A stretch of DNA of 64,000 bases, from assembly GCA_963711465.1 (NCBI GenBank), contig CAVQEG010000001.1:806001-870000 (forward strand). The letters are read 5' to 3'. Below are positions 15,714 through 25,171 of this stretch, in pieces; position 1 is the stretch's first letter; the number at the start of each line of letters is the position of its first letter. The DNA comes from CAVQEG01 sp963711465 (GTDB taxonomy: Bacteria; Bacteroidota; Ignavibacteria; OLB7). A program made the position numbers and the translations under genes. A model generated the notes under the pieces. That model searched no databases and was not told where the DNA came from. It was given only the letters and a program-made list of their open reading frames with translations.

Positions 15714-17948
15714 ATGAGTTCACGCGAAGCGAAATCCGGGAGCAAGGAGCAGAAGGCGGAGAAGTCGACCGGAGGCGATGGAAAACGGGGCGCCAACGCG
15801 TCGAATGCCACCAACGGAACGACGGCTGCATCGTCGAAAAAATCCACTCGGTCAAGTGCGAAATCCAGGGGCCGCAACGACTCTGCGGCGCGCCGATCGC
15901 GTTCCGGCTCGGCCGGCGGATCGTCCGCTTCGACGTCATCGACGGCATATCGCCCGGACGATGCGACGCTGCTGGAATGGTATGGCCTGATGCACCTGGG
16001 CAGGACGCTCGACGAGAAGGCCGCCAACTACCTCAAGCAGGCCAAGGGGTGGAGCTACCACGCACCCTGCTCCGGTCATGAGGGAATTCAGCTCGCGCTC
16101 GGCAAGTCCTTCCGTCCCTCACAGGATTTCCTCTTCCCCTACTACCGCGATCTGATGACGGTGCTGGCGGCCGGACTGACGCCGTACGAGATCATTCTCA
16201 ACGGACTGTCGAAGGACGCCGATGTCGCCGGCGGCGGTCGGCACATGTCGAACCACTTCGCGAAGCCCGAGATCCACATCGAGAACGTCTCGAGCGCCAC
16301 GGGCAATCACTCGCTCCACGCCGCAGGCGTCGCCAAGGCGATCAAGACCTACAAGCGCGACGCCGTGGCCTTCTACTCCGGTGGCGAATCGGCTACGGCC
16401 GAGGGGTACTTCTATGAGGCGGTGACGAATTCCGCCGCCGGTCGCTTCCCGGTCGTCTTCGTCGTGCAGAACAACATGTACGGGATTTCGGTTCCCTACG
16501 AGGAGGTCGCCGCGAACGTTCGTTCAAGCGATACGTTCATCGGTCTGAAGCAATTGAAGATCATCAACGTCGATGGCACCGATGTGCTCGACTCGTGGCG
16601 CGGCATGCAGGAGGCGCTCGCGTACATCCGCAGCGGCGAAGGTCCCGCGATGGTCCATGCCGACTGCGTGCGCATCGGATCGCATTCCAACTCGGATCGA
16701 CAGGAGCTCTACCGGGATAAGGAGGAACTCGAAGCCGCACGCGCACGCGATCCGCTTCCGAAGTTCCGCAAGCTGATCCTCGATTCGCAGATCGCTACCG
16801 AGGAGGAGCTGCAGAAGATCGAGAAGGAGAACAAGGAGAAGATGTTCGAGGCGGCCGACCGTGCCGAAGCGATGCCCGATCCGTCGCCGGACAGCTACCG
16901 CGAGTTTCTGTTTCCCGAACCGTACCACGCTGTGGAGAACCGCGCGGCCGACGGTGAGGAGATGACGCTGCTCAACGCGTTGAACACGACGATGAAGCAG
17001 GAGTTCCGGCGCAATCCCGATCTGTTCATGTGGGGCCAGGATATGGCGACCCGTGAGAAGGGTGGCGTCTTCAACGTATCGAAGGGGATGCAGCAGGAAT
17101 TCGGTCACGACCGCGTGCACAACGCGCCGATCGCCGAAGACTACATCGTCGGATCGGCCAACGGCTTCAGCCGTCTCGACGACAAGATCCGGGTGCTGAT
17201 CGAGGGTGCCGAGTTTGCCGACTACTACTATCCGGCGATGGAGCAGACTGTCGAGATGAGCCACGAGTACTGGCGCACGCGTGGGCAGTTTTCTCCGAAC
17301 GTTACCATCCGGTTGGCCTCGGGTGGATACATCACCGGCGGCCTGTACCACTCACAGACGATCGAGGGCCTGCTGCTGGCGCTTCCGGGAATCCGCATCG
17401 TGTATCCGTCGTTCGCCGATGACGCGGCAGGACTGCTCCGCACCTGCGTTCGCTCGCGCGGGATGACGATGTTCCTCGAGCCGAAATTCCTGTACAACCA
17501 TGCGTGGGCGAAGACGGTGGTGCCGAACGAATTCGAAGTGCCGTTCGGTGTGGCCCGCACGCGCAGGGAAGGATCGGATCTGGCGATCATCACCTATGGC
17601 AACGCGGTGCATCTGTCGCTCAAGGCCGCCGAGCGACTCGCAGCCGAGGGCGTCGAAACGGAGGTGCTCGACCTTCGGTCGATTCGACCACTGGATGAAG
17701 AAGCCATCTACGCCGCGGTGCGCAAGACCAACCGCGTGCTGATCGCGCACGAGGAGCACCTCACCGGCGGTGTCGGTGGAGAGCTCGTGGCGCTGATCAA
17801 CACCAACGCGTTCGACGACCTGGATGCTCCCGTGATGCGCGTTGCCAGCCGCGACACGCCGGTCGGCTTCTCTCCGATTCTCGAACGGGCAATTCTGCTC
17901 AGTGCCGAGGACGTCTACAATGCGGCACGGAGCGTTATTGAGTTCTGA
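15714..17948 (+). CDS. Fused E1 alpha-beta subunit of a 2-oxoacid dehydrogenase (branched-chain type likely)
   Basis: This 744-residue thiamine-diphosphate enzyme decarboxylates a 2-oxoacid and passes the acyl group to the lipoyl E2. The E1 alpha part spans about 80-420: FPYYRDLMTVLAAGLTP, GGGRHMSNHF, and the cofactor motif read as GES with NN254 downstream. The E1 beta part spans about 440-744: EDYIVGSANGFSRLD, IEGAEFADYYYPAMEQ, VLDLRSIRPLDEEAI. Residues 1-78 are low complexity, rich in Ser, Lys, Arg, Ala and Gly, and probably disordered. The ATG at 15714 gives MSSREAKS; a start at 15630 would overlap the promoter. Pyruvate or 2-oxoisovalerate are both possible substrates. Confidence 0.88.
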   Translation: MSSREAKSGSKEQKAEKSTGGDGKRGANASNATNGTTAASSKKSTRSSAKSRGRNDSAARRSRSGSAGGSSASTSSTAYRPDDATLLEWYGLMHLGRTLDEKAANYLKQAKGWSYHAPCSGHEGIQLALGKSFRPSQDFLFPYYRDLMTVLAAGLTPYEIILNGLSKDADVAGGGRHMSNHFAKPEIHIENVSSATGNHSLHAAGVAKAIKTYKRDAVAFYSGGESATAEGYFYEAVTNSAAGRFPVVFVVQNNMYGISVPYEEVAANVRSSDTFIGLKQLKIINVDGTDVLDSWRGMQEALAYIRSGEGPAMVHADCVRIGSHSNSDRQELYRDKEELEAARARDPLPKFRKLILDSQIATEEELQKIEKENKEKMFEAADRAEAMPDPSPDSYREFLFPEPYHAVENRAADGEEMTLLNALNTTMKQEFRRNPDLFMWGQDMATREKGGVFNVSKGMQQEFGHDRVHNAPIAEDYIVGSANGFSRLDDKIRVLIEGAEFADYYYPAMEQTVEMSHEYWRTRGQFSPNVTIRLASGGYITGGLYHSQTIEGLLLALPGIRIVYPSFADDAAGLLRTCVRSRGMTMFLEPKFLYNHAWAKTVVPNEFEVPFGVARTRREGSDLAIITYGNAVHLSLKAAERLAAEGVETEVLDLRSIRPLDEEAIYAAVRKTNRVLIAHEEHLTGGVGGELVALINTNAFDDLDAPVMRVASRDTPVGFSPILERAILLSAEDVYNAARSVIEF

Positions 17949-18038
17949 TTTCGCGCCGCCGATCGGTCGGGACCTGCCGTCGCGACGGTGTCAGGTCGTT
18001 CGGTCAGACGACGGGGGACCGCAATACCTCGATTGAAC

Positions 18039-18081
18039 GGGACGCAGGCATCGCTTCCGACGGGAGTCGCACCTGCGTCCC
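18039..18081 (+). terminator. Inverted repeat after the E1 gene, possible terminator
   Basis: GGGACGCAGG (18039-18048) and CCTGCGTCCC (18072-18081) pair perfectly over ten bases around a 23-base loop. It lies in the gap between the E1 gene and tolC. No T-tract follows, so termination is uncertain. Confidence 0.4.
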
Positions 18082-18145
18082 GCGTCGTATCGCAGCCGTT
18101 GCTTCTGTCGAAACCCTCTCACGTTCACTCCCGTAGGGGGACGCC

Positions 18146-19576
18146 ATGACTTTCTTTACCTCGTGCAGCTGCACCACTCGTCCACCGAGACACCGCTGGT
18201 CAGTCCATCGTCTGCAACGCTTCCCCGGACGCCTCCCGATTGCGGTAGCTCGACTCGTAGTCGTCGCCGCCGCGATGGGAATCCTGGCAACCCCGAGTGC
18301 CCGGGCCCAGCCGAACCGATCGCCGCAGCTGGGTCTGCTGACGATCGACCGGGCGGTGGACATCGCGCTGGAGCGGAACACGAGCGTGGCCTTGTCGACC
18401 AGCAAGGTCGGTACGGCCGGAGCGCACATCACCTCGTCGTTCGGCTCGTTCCTTCCTCAGCTCGACGTACAGGCCGGCTACACGCGGCAGCTCACCGACG
18501 GAACCGTGTTCGTGCAGGGGCAAGCGATTCCGGGTACTCGTCCCGACAACCGCTACACGGCGAGTGCATCGTTGAGCGTTCCGATCTTCGATGGCTTCAG
18601 CCGCACCTCCACCTACAACGCCGCACAATCGAGCTTCACCGCAGCCATGCAGGACCTCTCGCGGGTTCGGCAGGACGTCACCTTCCAGACGCGTCAGGCG
18701 TTTCTGGCGGCGCTGCGTGCCGAGGAGATCATCCGCGTTCGCCAGAGTGATCTCGACGTTGCGCACGAGCAGCTGACGCGAATTCAGGGGCTGGTGGACG
18801 CCGGCTCGGCGCAGCTCGGGCAGGTCTACCAGCAGCAGGCCGACATCGCCAACGCGGAGCTCTCGCTCGAGCAGGCACGGACCGACGCGATCGTCGCGAA
18901 GAACACCCTGGCCGGTCTGATGAACGTCGATCCGTCGAGCCCGTTCCAGTTGAGTTCAGAGGGACTTGCCCAGAGCGTCGATTCGGCCGAGATGGCGGTG
19001 ACACGCGCTCGTTTCGCAATCAATGAATCACTCTACCAGCAGCAGCTCGACCGTCGTGGGGACGTCAGAGCGGCACAGCTGCGAGTCGAGGCGTCGCGTT
19101 CGCGCATCACAGCTGCACGCGCGGGCTGGTTCCCGCAGTTGAGCGCCGGCGTCGGATACGGCTGGACGAAGTCGGGGGCGACGTCGAGCGGCGACGCGAC
19201 GCTGAACCTCTCGTTCTCCTTCACGCCATTTGACGGCTTCCGGACCTACGAGCAGGTGCAGATCGCCGAGGCCGACTATCAGAACGCGCAGGCGCAGCTG
19301 GAGAGCATCAAGGTGGACGCGCGTTCGGCGCTGCAGAATGCGGTGGCACGACTCGACGGAGCCGAGCGGCAGATTCTCGCGGCCGACCGCGCCGTGGCGG
19401 CCGCACGGCAGAATCGATACGCCGCCGACGAGCGGTTCAAGGTGGGGACGGGTTCCTACACGGACTACGTGCTGGCCAGCGGGCAGTACCTCACCGCCCA
19501 GATCAACCAGATCAACGCCGTGTACAACTATCGGCTGGCAGTCTACGACGTCAAGTACCGGCTGGGTGAGGAATGA
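18146..19576 (+). CDS. TolC-family outer-membrane efflux channel
   Basis: The 476-residue product has a signal peptide ending SARAQ and the two-repeat alpha-helical layout of TolC proteins (LTIDRAVDIALERNTSVALS near the start, then long heptad-rich helices such as AQAQLESIKVDARSALQNA in the second half). Trimers form the outer-membrane duct of a tripartite pump. It is the first gene of an operon continuing with the adaptor, ATPase and two permeases. An AGGGGGA ribosome site precedes the ATG at 18146. The N-terminal region before the signal core is unusually long and Arg/Cys rich, so a later start is possible. Confidence 0.88.
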   Translation: MTFFTSCSCTTRPPRHRWSVHRLQRFPGRLPIAVARLVVVAAAMGILATPSARAQPNRSPQLGLLTIDRAVDIALERNTSVALSTSKVGTAGAHITSSFGSFLPQLDVQAGYTRQLTDGTVFVQGQAIPGTRPDNRYTASASLSVPIFDGFSRTSTYNAAQSSFTAAMQDLSRVRQDVTFQTRQAFLAALRAEEIIRVRQSDLDVAHEQLTRIQGLVDAGSAQLGQVYQQQADIANAELSLEQARTDAIVAKNTLAGLMNVDPSSPFQLSSEGLAQSVDSAEMAVTRARFAINESLYQQQLDRRGDVRAAQLRVEASRSRITAARAGWFPQLSAGVGYGWTKSGATSSGDATLNLSFSFTPFDGFRTYEQVQIAEADYQNAQAQLESIKVDARSALQNAVARLDGAERQILAADRAVAAARQNRYAADERFKVGTGSYTDYVLASGQYLTAQINQINAVYNYRLAVYDVKYRLGEE

Positions 19577-19655
19577 ACCCGGCACCGATGGGCACCGACC
19601 GCGGATGACGGTCAACGAATTCCTCCACACTTCGATCACAATCAACAGGGGCCAC

Positions 19656-21050
19656 ATGGCTGAGGAATCAACAACCACGCGTCCGGCGAATGCAGCCGAC
19701 GGCGCTGAGGCAGCTCGGACCGAGCGTGCGGCAACCACGTCGCGACGACCGCGCGTGCGTCGGCGGCGGGGACGCGGATGGTTCATTGCAGCGCTGCTCT
19801 TCGTGGTGGTGCTCATCGTCATCATCGTGGCGACCAACAGCGGTGGAAGTGACGCGACGATGGTTGACGTGTCGCCGGTGACCGAGCGGCAGATCATCCA
19901 GACGGTGACCGCCACAGGTGTGGTCGAACCCGAGACGCAGGTGGTGGTGTCGCCCGAGGTATCGGGGGAGATCATCTACCTGGGCGTGGAAGAGGGCGAC
20001 AAGGTCCACAAGGGACAGACGATCGTGCGGATCAACCCCGACCAGTCGATTGCACAGCTGGATCAGGCGCAGGCGAGCATTGCCGCCGCGAAGGCGCGGG
20101 CGGCTCAGTCATCGGCGTCGCTTACGCGAGCGAAGCAGGATCTGGCGCGGGTCAGACAGCTGCATGAGAAACAGCTGGCGACCGATCAGGAACTCGAGCA
20201 GGCGCAGACGACCGAACAGGTCAACAGCGCCGAGCTCGACGCGGCGCGCTACCAGGTGCAGCAGGCGGAGGCAAGCTACCGACAGTACCGCGATGCGGTC
20301 AGCAAAACGACGATAACGGCGCCCCTCACAGGAACCGTTACGCAGCTGAATTCCAAGCTGGGAGAGAAGGTGGTCGGAGCGATTCAGATGACCGGCACGC
20401 AGATCATGACGATCTCCGATCTCTCGGTCATCGAGGTGGTGGTCGACGTCGCGGAAACCGACGTCGTGCAGGTGCGCGACGGCGACGAGGCGACGGTCGA
20501 GATCGACGCGATTCCGAACGAGACGTTCCGCGGCACCGTGACACAGATTGCCAACTCACCCAAGGCGTCGAACGTCGGCACGCAGGAGCAGCTGACGACG
20601 TTCCCGGTTCGCATCCGCCTCGAGGTTCCCGATCCGCGCCTGCGCCCTGGAATGACGGCGACGGCAACGATCGAAACCGCCCGCAAGTCGAACGTACTGT
20701 CGGTACCGATCCAGTCGGTTACCACCCGTCGGCCGGAGGATTCCAACGCCGCGGGCGCTCCGGGGGCCGGTGCCGATGAGGAAGGTCCGGTCAACGTGCG
20801 CTTGCAGCAAACCTCGAGCGGTGCATCAGGCGAGCCGGTCCCGATCGTGTTCGTCGTCGACAAGGGCCGCGCGGTCTCCCGTGTCGTGCAGACGGGAATT
20901 CGCGATGACCAGTACATCGAAGTCAAGGGCCTCGCAAAGGGCGATCAGGTCGTCAGCGGACCCTACAAGGCGATCTCGAAGGATCTCAGCGACGGAGATC
21001 CTGTTCGCGTCGAGGAGCCGTCGGGCTCGCATCGGACCGAATCGCAATGA
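19656..21050 (+). CDS. MacA/HlyD-type periplasmic adaptor of a tripartite efflux pump
   Basis: This 464-residue protein has one N-terminal membrane anchor (residues 41-61) and then the standard adaptor order: lipoyl-like half (VVSPEVSGEIIYLGVEEGD, VHKGQTIVRINPDQ), an alpha-helical hairpin with QEL- and QAQ-rich heptads, the second lipoyl half (TITAPLTGTVTQLNSKLGE), a beta barrel, and a membrane-proximal domain. It links the TolC channel to the inner-membrane ABC complex. The ATG at 19656 follows AGGGG by six bases; an alternative at 19605 adds 17 residues. Its stop overlaps the next start by four bases. Confidence 0.88.
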   Translation: MAEESTTTRPANAADGAEAARTERAATTSRRPRVRRRRGRGWFIAALLFVVVLIVIIVATNSGGSDATMVDVSPVTERQIIQTVTATGVVEPETQVVVSPEVSGEIIYLGVEEGDKVHKGQTIVRINPDQSIAQLDQAQASIAAAKARAAQSSASLTRAKQDLARVRQLHEKQLATDQELEQAQTTEQVNSAELDAARYQVQQAEASYRQYRDAVSKTTITAPLTGTVTQLNSKLGEKVVGAIQMTGTQIMTISDLSVIEVVVDVAETDVVQVRDGDEATVEIDAIPNETFRGTVTQIANSPKASNVGTQEQLTTFPVRIRLEVPDPRLRPGMTATATIETARKSNVLSVPIQSVTTRRPEDSNAAGAPGAGADEEGPVNVRLQQTSSGASGEPVPIVFVVDKGRAVSRVVQTGIRDDQYIEVKGLAKGDQVVSGPYKAISKDLSDGDPVRVEEPSGSHRTESQ

Positions 21051-21865
21051 CCACGCCGACACCACCGGAGCGACCCATGAGCAGTGCAACCGAGGCGAAG
21101 GAGTCGCCGCTGACGACCCCCGGCGAACAGCCGGTGATCGAGATCACCCACGTCTCGCGCCTCTACCGGATGGGTGGGGAAACGATTCATGCGTTGCGGG
21201 ACGTGACGCTGAGCATCGGCCGCAACGAGTACTGCGCGATCATGGGGCCGAGCGGAAGCGGGAAGTCGACGTTGATGAACATCATCGGTTGCCTCGATAC
21301 GCCCAGTCGCGGGACCTACCGCTTCGAGGGAGAGCTGGTATCGGACATGAACGACTTCGAACTGGCGCAGATCCGCAACCGCCAGATCGGATTCGTCTTT
21401 CAGACGTTCAACCTGCTCTCGCGAAGCGACGCGCTCCACAACGTTGAGCTGCCGCTGATCTATGCCGGCGTGAGCAGCGCCGATCGGCGCGAACGCGCCC
21501 TGCGGGCGCTCGAGGGCGTCGGTCTCGGTGACCGCGTGACGCACCGTCCCAACGAACTCTCCGGCGGGCAGCGTCAGCGCGTCGCCATCGCCCGGGCGCT
21601 GGTCACCGATCCGTCGATCATCCTCGCCGACGAGCCGACGGGCAACCTCGACACGAAGACGGGCAACGAGATCATGCAGCTCTTCGAAGATCTCTGGCGC
21701 CGGGGCAATACCATCGTGGTGGTCACACATGAGGAGGAAATCGCCCGCCATGCCGCACGCATCATCCGCGTGCGTGACGGACTGATCGAGAGCGATCGAC
21801 CGAATCCCCACCGCATCACCGCAGCCGAGGACCGGACGCGGACGGCGAATCCAACCGACGGGTGA
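21047..21865 (+). CDS. ABC transporter ATPase, MacB/LolD type
   Basis: The 272-residue ATPase has Walker A GPSGSGKST, the Q-loop FVFQTFNLLS, signature LSGGQRQRVAIARAL, Walker B IILADEPTGNLD and the H-loop VVTHEEEIARHA. The sequence RNRQIGFVFQTFNLL is typical of the MacB/LolD/FtsE group, which drives mechanotransmission rather than substrate passage through the membrane. Start and stop overlap the adaptor gene (ATGA) and the next permease, so the genes are translationally coupled. The first 30 residues are a Pro/Ser/Thr-rich tail; a second ATG at residue 11 is possible. Confidence 0.9.
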   Translation: MTTPTPPERPMSSATEAKESPLTTPGEQPVIEITHVSRLYRMGGETIHALRDVTLSIGRNEYCAIMGPSGSGKSTLMNIIGCLDTPSRGTYRFEGELVSDMNDFELAQIRNRQIGFVFQTFNLLSRSDALHNVELPLIYAGVSSADRRERALRALEGVGLGDRVTHRPNELSGGQRQRVAIARALVTDPSIILADEPTGNLDTKTGNEIMQLFEDLWRRGNTIVVVTHEEEIARHAARIIRVRDGLIESDRPNPHRITAAEDRTRTANPTDG

Positions 21866-23100
21866 CCGCAATGCTGACGCAGTTGGGTGAGAGCATCAAG
21901 ATGGCGGTCGCGGCGCTGGTGTCGAACAAGCTTCGTGCTGCCTTGACAACCCTCGGCGTCGTCGTCGGCATCACGTTCGTTCTGCTGATGGGATGGCTCC
22001 TGACCGGACTCGACAATGCGCTCGAGCAGACCCTGGCCATCATGGGCGACGATATTCTCTACGTGGACAAGTTCGAGTGGGGAAGTGCCAATTGGCAGCA
22101 GGAGCGAAATCGGAAGGACATCACCTACCACCAGTATCTCGAAGCGGCGCGCCGGCTGAAGACGCCCACCTACGTCGTTCCCACCGCGAGTCAGCGCGCC
22201 GAAACCGTGCGCTACGGTGATCTGCAGCTCGAGTCGATCCAGATGTTCGGCACGACATCCGACTACATCGACATGCTCGGCGGCAACATCGGCCAGGGGC
22301 GATTCTTCTCGCAGCCCGAGGCGCAGGCAGGTGCGAAGGTGGCGGTGATCGGCTACAACATCGTCGATCAGCTCTTCGGTCAGCAGGATCCGATCGGGGC
22401 CACCATCCGTATCAACGGACGTCGCTTTCAGGTGATCGGAGCGATGCCGAAGCGGGGTTCGCTGATGACCGATTTCGTCGACAACCAAGTGATCATTCCG
22501 CTCAAGACGTTCTTCGGAATGTTCGGAAACCGCTCCCGCATCACGATCAATGTGAAGGCCGGCGGCGTCGATCGTATCGAAGACGTTCGCTACGAGACGA
22601 TCGGCGTCATGCGGCAGATACGGTCGCTGGGACCGGGGCAGGAGAATGACTTTGCGGTCAACACGCAACAGCAGTTCCGCGAGCAGTTCGATCAGCTGCG
22701 CATCGTCGTCTGGAGCGTCGGACTTGTGATGACGGGCCTGTCGTTCCTGGTCGGATCGATCGGGATCATGAACATCATGTTCGTCTCGGTCACCGAGCGC
22801 ACGAAGGAGATCGGCATCCGAAAGGCGATCGGCGCCACGCGCTCGAGTATCCTGGTGCAGTTTCTGGTCGAGGCGATCATGCTCTGCCTGATGGGCGCGC
22901 TGATCGGATTCGCCATCACATCCCTGGTCGCCTGGCTTGGAGCGACGCAGTTCGACATCAGCTTCCTGAGTCCGACGATTCCGGTTTCCCAGATCGTCAT
23001 TGCGGTGATCGTGTCGGTGGCGGTCGGAGTTCTGGCGGGAATCGTTCCCGCATTTCGTGCTGCGCGCATGGATCCCGTCGACGCACTGCGGGCGGAGTGA
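21862..23100 (+). CDS. MacB-type ABC permease (first of two)
   Basis: The 412-residue permease has one N-terminal membrane helix (about 16-42), a large periplasmic MacB_PCD domain (about 45-275), and three C-terminal helices with the FtsX motif IGIMNIMFVSVTERTKEIGI and RKAIGATRSSILVQFLVEA. It is a separate chain from its ATPase, unlike E. coli MacB. The start is GTG 21862 overlapping the ATPase stop, or the ATG at 21871. The second permease follows after 57 bases. Confidence 0.88.
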   Translation: MTAMLTQLGESIKMAVAALVSNKLRAALTTLGVVVGITFVLLMGWLLTGLDNALEQTLAIMGDDILYVDKFEWGSANWQQERNRKDITYHQYLEAARRLKTPTYVVPTASQRAETVRYGDLQLESIQMFGTTSDYIDMLGGNIGQGRFFSQPEAQAGAKVAVIGYNIVDQLFGQQDPIGATIRINGRRFQVIGAMPKRGSLMTDFVDNQVIIPLKTFFGMFGNRSRITINVKAGGVDRIEDVRYETIGVMRQIRSLGPGQENDFAVNTQQQFREQFDQLRIVVWSVGLVMTGLSFLVGSIGIMNIMFVSVTERTKEIGIRKAIGATRSSILVQFLVEAIMLCLMGALIGFAITSLVAWLGATQFDISFLSPTIPVSQIVIAVIVSVAVGVLAGIVPAFRAARMDPVDALRAE

Positions 23101-23157
23101 TCCGCGCGTCGCGATGACCGCGGCCTTCTGAGCTGGCAACATCGAGGAAACGATACG

Positions 23158-24390
23158 ATGCAGATTGGTGAAGCAATATCGATGGCGGTGGGGTCGATCC
23201 GCGCGAACAAGCTGCGGGCCGGACTCACGCTCCTGTCGATCGCGATCGGCGTGTTCGCAATCGTCGGCGTAGCGGCGGCGGTTGCGAGTCTCAACGCGAA
23301 GGTCGACGATCAGCTCGAGGCGTTCGGTCGGGATTCGTTCGTGATCACGCGCATGCCCGCGATGCAGATCGGCAATCACGGGAGGCAGCTGCGCAACCGT
23401 CCCGACATCACGCTGCGGCAGGCGATGGAGTTCAAGGATCGGATGAGTTCCTCCGCCGAGCGCATCGGACTCACCTACCAGCGGGCCGGGGCGACGATCC
23501 GCTATCGCGGGGAGGAGACCGATCCGGACGTTGCGATCATCGGAGCCGACGATGCGTTCATGCTCAACAGCGACTACGAGGTCTCCTCGGGGCGGTCACT
23601 CGATCCGCGCGACGTCGAACTCGGTTCCGACGTGGTGGTGCTTGGAGCGGAGGTGGCAAACGATCTCTTCGGCACCGCCAGTCCTGTGGGGGCGAGCGCG
23701 AGGATCAACGACCGGCCGTACACCGTCATCGGCGTGCTCGAGGCCAAGGGGGCGGTCTTCGGTCAGAGTCAGGACAACATCGTCGTGGTGCCGATAACGA
23801 GCGCGGCCAAGTACTTTTTCGACGAGTGGTCGTCATCGATCAACATCACGGTGAAGGCACGGGGGGAGAAGGCGCTCGACGAGACGGTTGCCCAGGCCAT
23901 CGGAGTGCTTCGTACGCTTCGCGGCGTGAAGCTGGGCAAGGAGAACAACTTCGAGATCTCGACGAACGAGTCGATCAGCGAAACGTTCGGTGGTTTCACG
24001 GGATACGTGTCGCTGTTCGGACTGATTTGCGGATCGATTGCACTGCTTGCCGCAGGGATCGGCATCATGAACATCATGCTGGTGTCGGTCAAGGAGCGCA
24101 CGCGCGAAATCGGAGTTCGCAAGGCGGTGGGCGCGACCAGCAGGGACATTCTCACGCAGTTCATCATCGAGGCGGTGACGCTCAGCCAGTTCGGTGCGAT
24201 GCTCGGCGTGGTGGCCGGGCTGGCCGGAGGCGCGGCGATGAGCGCATGGATCGAGGTGACGCCGCCGATACCGTGGGGGTGGGTGGGAATCTCATTCGGC
24301 ACCTGTCTGGCGATCGGATTGATCTTCGGGATTTATCCGGCCTGGAAGGCATCGCATCTGGACCCGATCGAGGCGCTGCGCTACGAGTGA
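23158..24390 (+). CDS. MacB-type ABC permease (second of two)
   Basis: The 410-residue permease has the same layout as its upstream neighbour: N-terminal helix, periplasmic MacB_PCD domain, and three C-terminal helices with IGIMNIMLVSVKERTREIGV and RKAVGATSRDILTQFIIEAV. Outside the FtsX core the two proteins differ widely, so this is not a recent duplication. The simplest model is a heterodimeric membrane part with a shared homodimeric ATPase. It ends the efflux operon. Confidence 0.88.
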   Translation: MQIGEAISMAVGSIRANKLRAGLTLLSIAIGVFAIVGVAAAVASLNAKVDDQLEAFGRDSFVITRMPAMQIGNHGRQLRNRPDITLRQAMEFKDRMSSSAERIGLTYQRAGATIRYRGEETDPDVAIIGADDAFMLNSDYEVSSGRSLDPRDVELGSDVVVLGAEVANDLFGTASPVGASARINDRPYTVIGVLEAKGAVFGQSQDNIVVVPITSAAKYFFDEWSSSINITVKARGEKALDETVAQAIGVLRTLRGVKLGKENNFEISTNESISETFGGFTGYVSLFGLICGSIALLAAGIGIMNIMLVSVKERTREIGVRKAVGATSRDILTQFIIEAVTLSQFGAMLGVVAGLAGGAAMSAWIEVTPPIPWGWVGISFGTCLAIGLIFGIYPAWKASHLDPIEALRYE

Positions 24391-24743
24391 GCGGCGGTGT
24401 CGGCATGCGGCATGTGGCTTGCTGCGAGGGCCGTCTAACTTTCCGACGGGGGAATTCGTTTTTCCGCTACGAAGGCGCGCGATAGGCGTTTTTTTATATT
24501 TTGCGCCGCGTCGGAAAGACCCCCTGGCGGGGCAGCTTCTTTTTCCCGGCGCGATCCGGTTGACGCACTGACCCGCGCATCAGACCGGCGAGGCGACAAA
24601 GGCAACCGCCAGCTCCACATGACATTTCACGGATTCTGACTGCCCAAAGAAATCATCGGTCGATTGACTGGTGATGGAATCCGGGTTTCATGACGACCAT
24701 AGCCGGTATTCCCATAACGATCGAACAACGAGGAGGACGCAGA
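24391..24743. other. 353-base intergenic region with inverted repeat and AT-rich box
   Basis: No convincing gene is seen. A perfect 10-base inverted repeat, CTTTCCGACG (24440-24449) and CGTCGGAAAG (24510-24519), encloses a run of seven T followed by TATATTTTG (24496-24504), which resembles the TAnnTTTG box on the plus strand. If that box is used, the lipoprotein gene at 24744 has a leader of more than 200 bases. A short GC hairpin (CCCC...GGGG) and another T-rich patch follow. Confidence 0.35.
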
Positions 24744-25070
24744 ATGAAGCGATCATTCCAAGCCGCCGCGCTGATTCTTGTGACGGCCGGGGCGACAATG
24801 CTCGCCAGCTGCTCGAGCAAGATCACCGACGAGCAGCTCGCCGAGTTGCAGAAGCTGCGCAATCAGGAGCAGACGCTCACGCAGCAGATCAACGCGGCGA
24901 AGCAGGAACGTTCGAAGCTGCAGGGCGAGGTCAAGGCGCAGCAGTCGCAGCTCGACCAATGCAATTCGAACAAGCAGTTCGTCAACGGCAAGTTGCAGCA
25001 GTGGCCGAATGTCTGGCCGGACTGGCAGTACACGGAGGACTCCGGAACCGAGTCGACTCCGAATCATTGA
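24744..25070 (+). CDS. Small coiled-coil lipoprotein
   Basis: The 108-residue product has a lipoprotein signal ending MLASC, so Cys23 is the lipidation site. A coiled coil follows (LAELQKLRNQEQTLTQQINA, KLQGEVKAQQSQLDQCN), then a Trp-rich tail (WPNVWPDWQY). A strong AGGAGG site precedes the ATG at 24744. The layout resembles small envelope lipoproteins such as Lpp-like spacers, but no family is recognised. The next gene encodes a periplasmic coiled-coil LysM protein, so the pair probably works at the cell wall. Confidence 0.75.
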   Translation: MKRSFQAAALILVTAGATMLASCSSKITDEQLAELQKLRNQEQTLTQQINAAKQERSKLQGEVKAQQSQLDQCNSNKQFVNGKLQQWPNVWPDWQYTEDSGTESTPNH

Positions 25071-25171
25071 GCGTGCCGCAGATCGCGCACCGGGCGCCGT
25101 ACCGTCAATCGGCATAAGCGTCACGGTCGAGAGCAGAAAGGAGCATCACAATTCTGGAGAACAACGCACAC

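Noticed and set aside
21574..23379. Minus-strand open frame of 601 codons across the efflux operon
   Set aside because: It lies antisense to two well-supported ABC genes and shows low-complexity Asp/Arg/His composition.
21862..24390. Tandem duplication of the permease gene
   Set aside because: The two proteins agree mainly in the FtsX core and differ over the periplasmic domains, so they are old paralogues and not a recent repeat.
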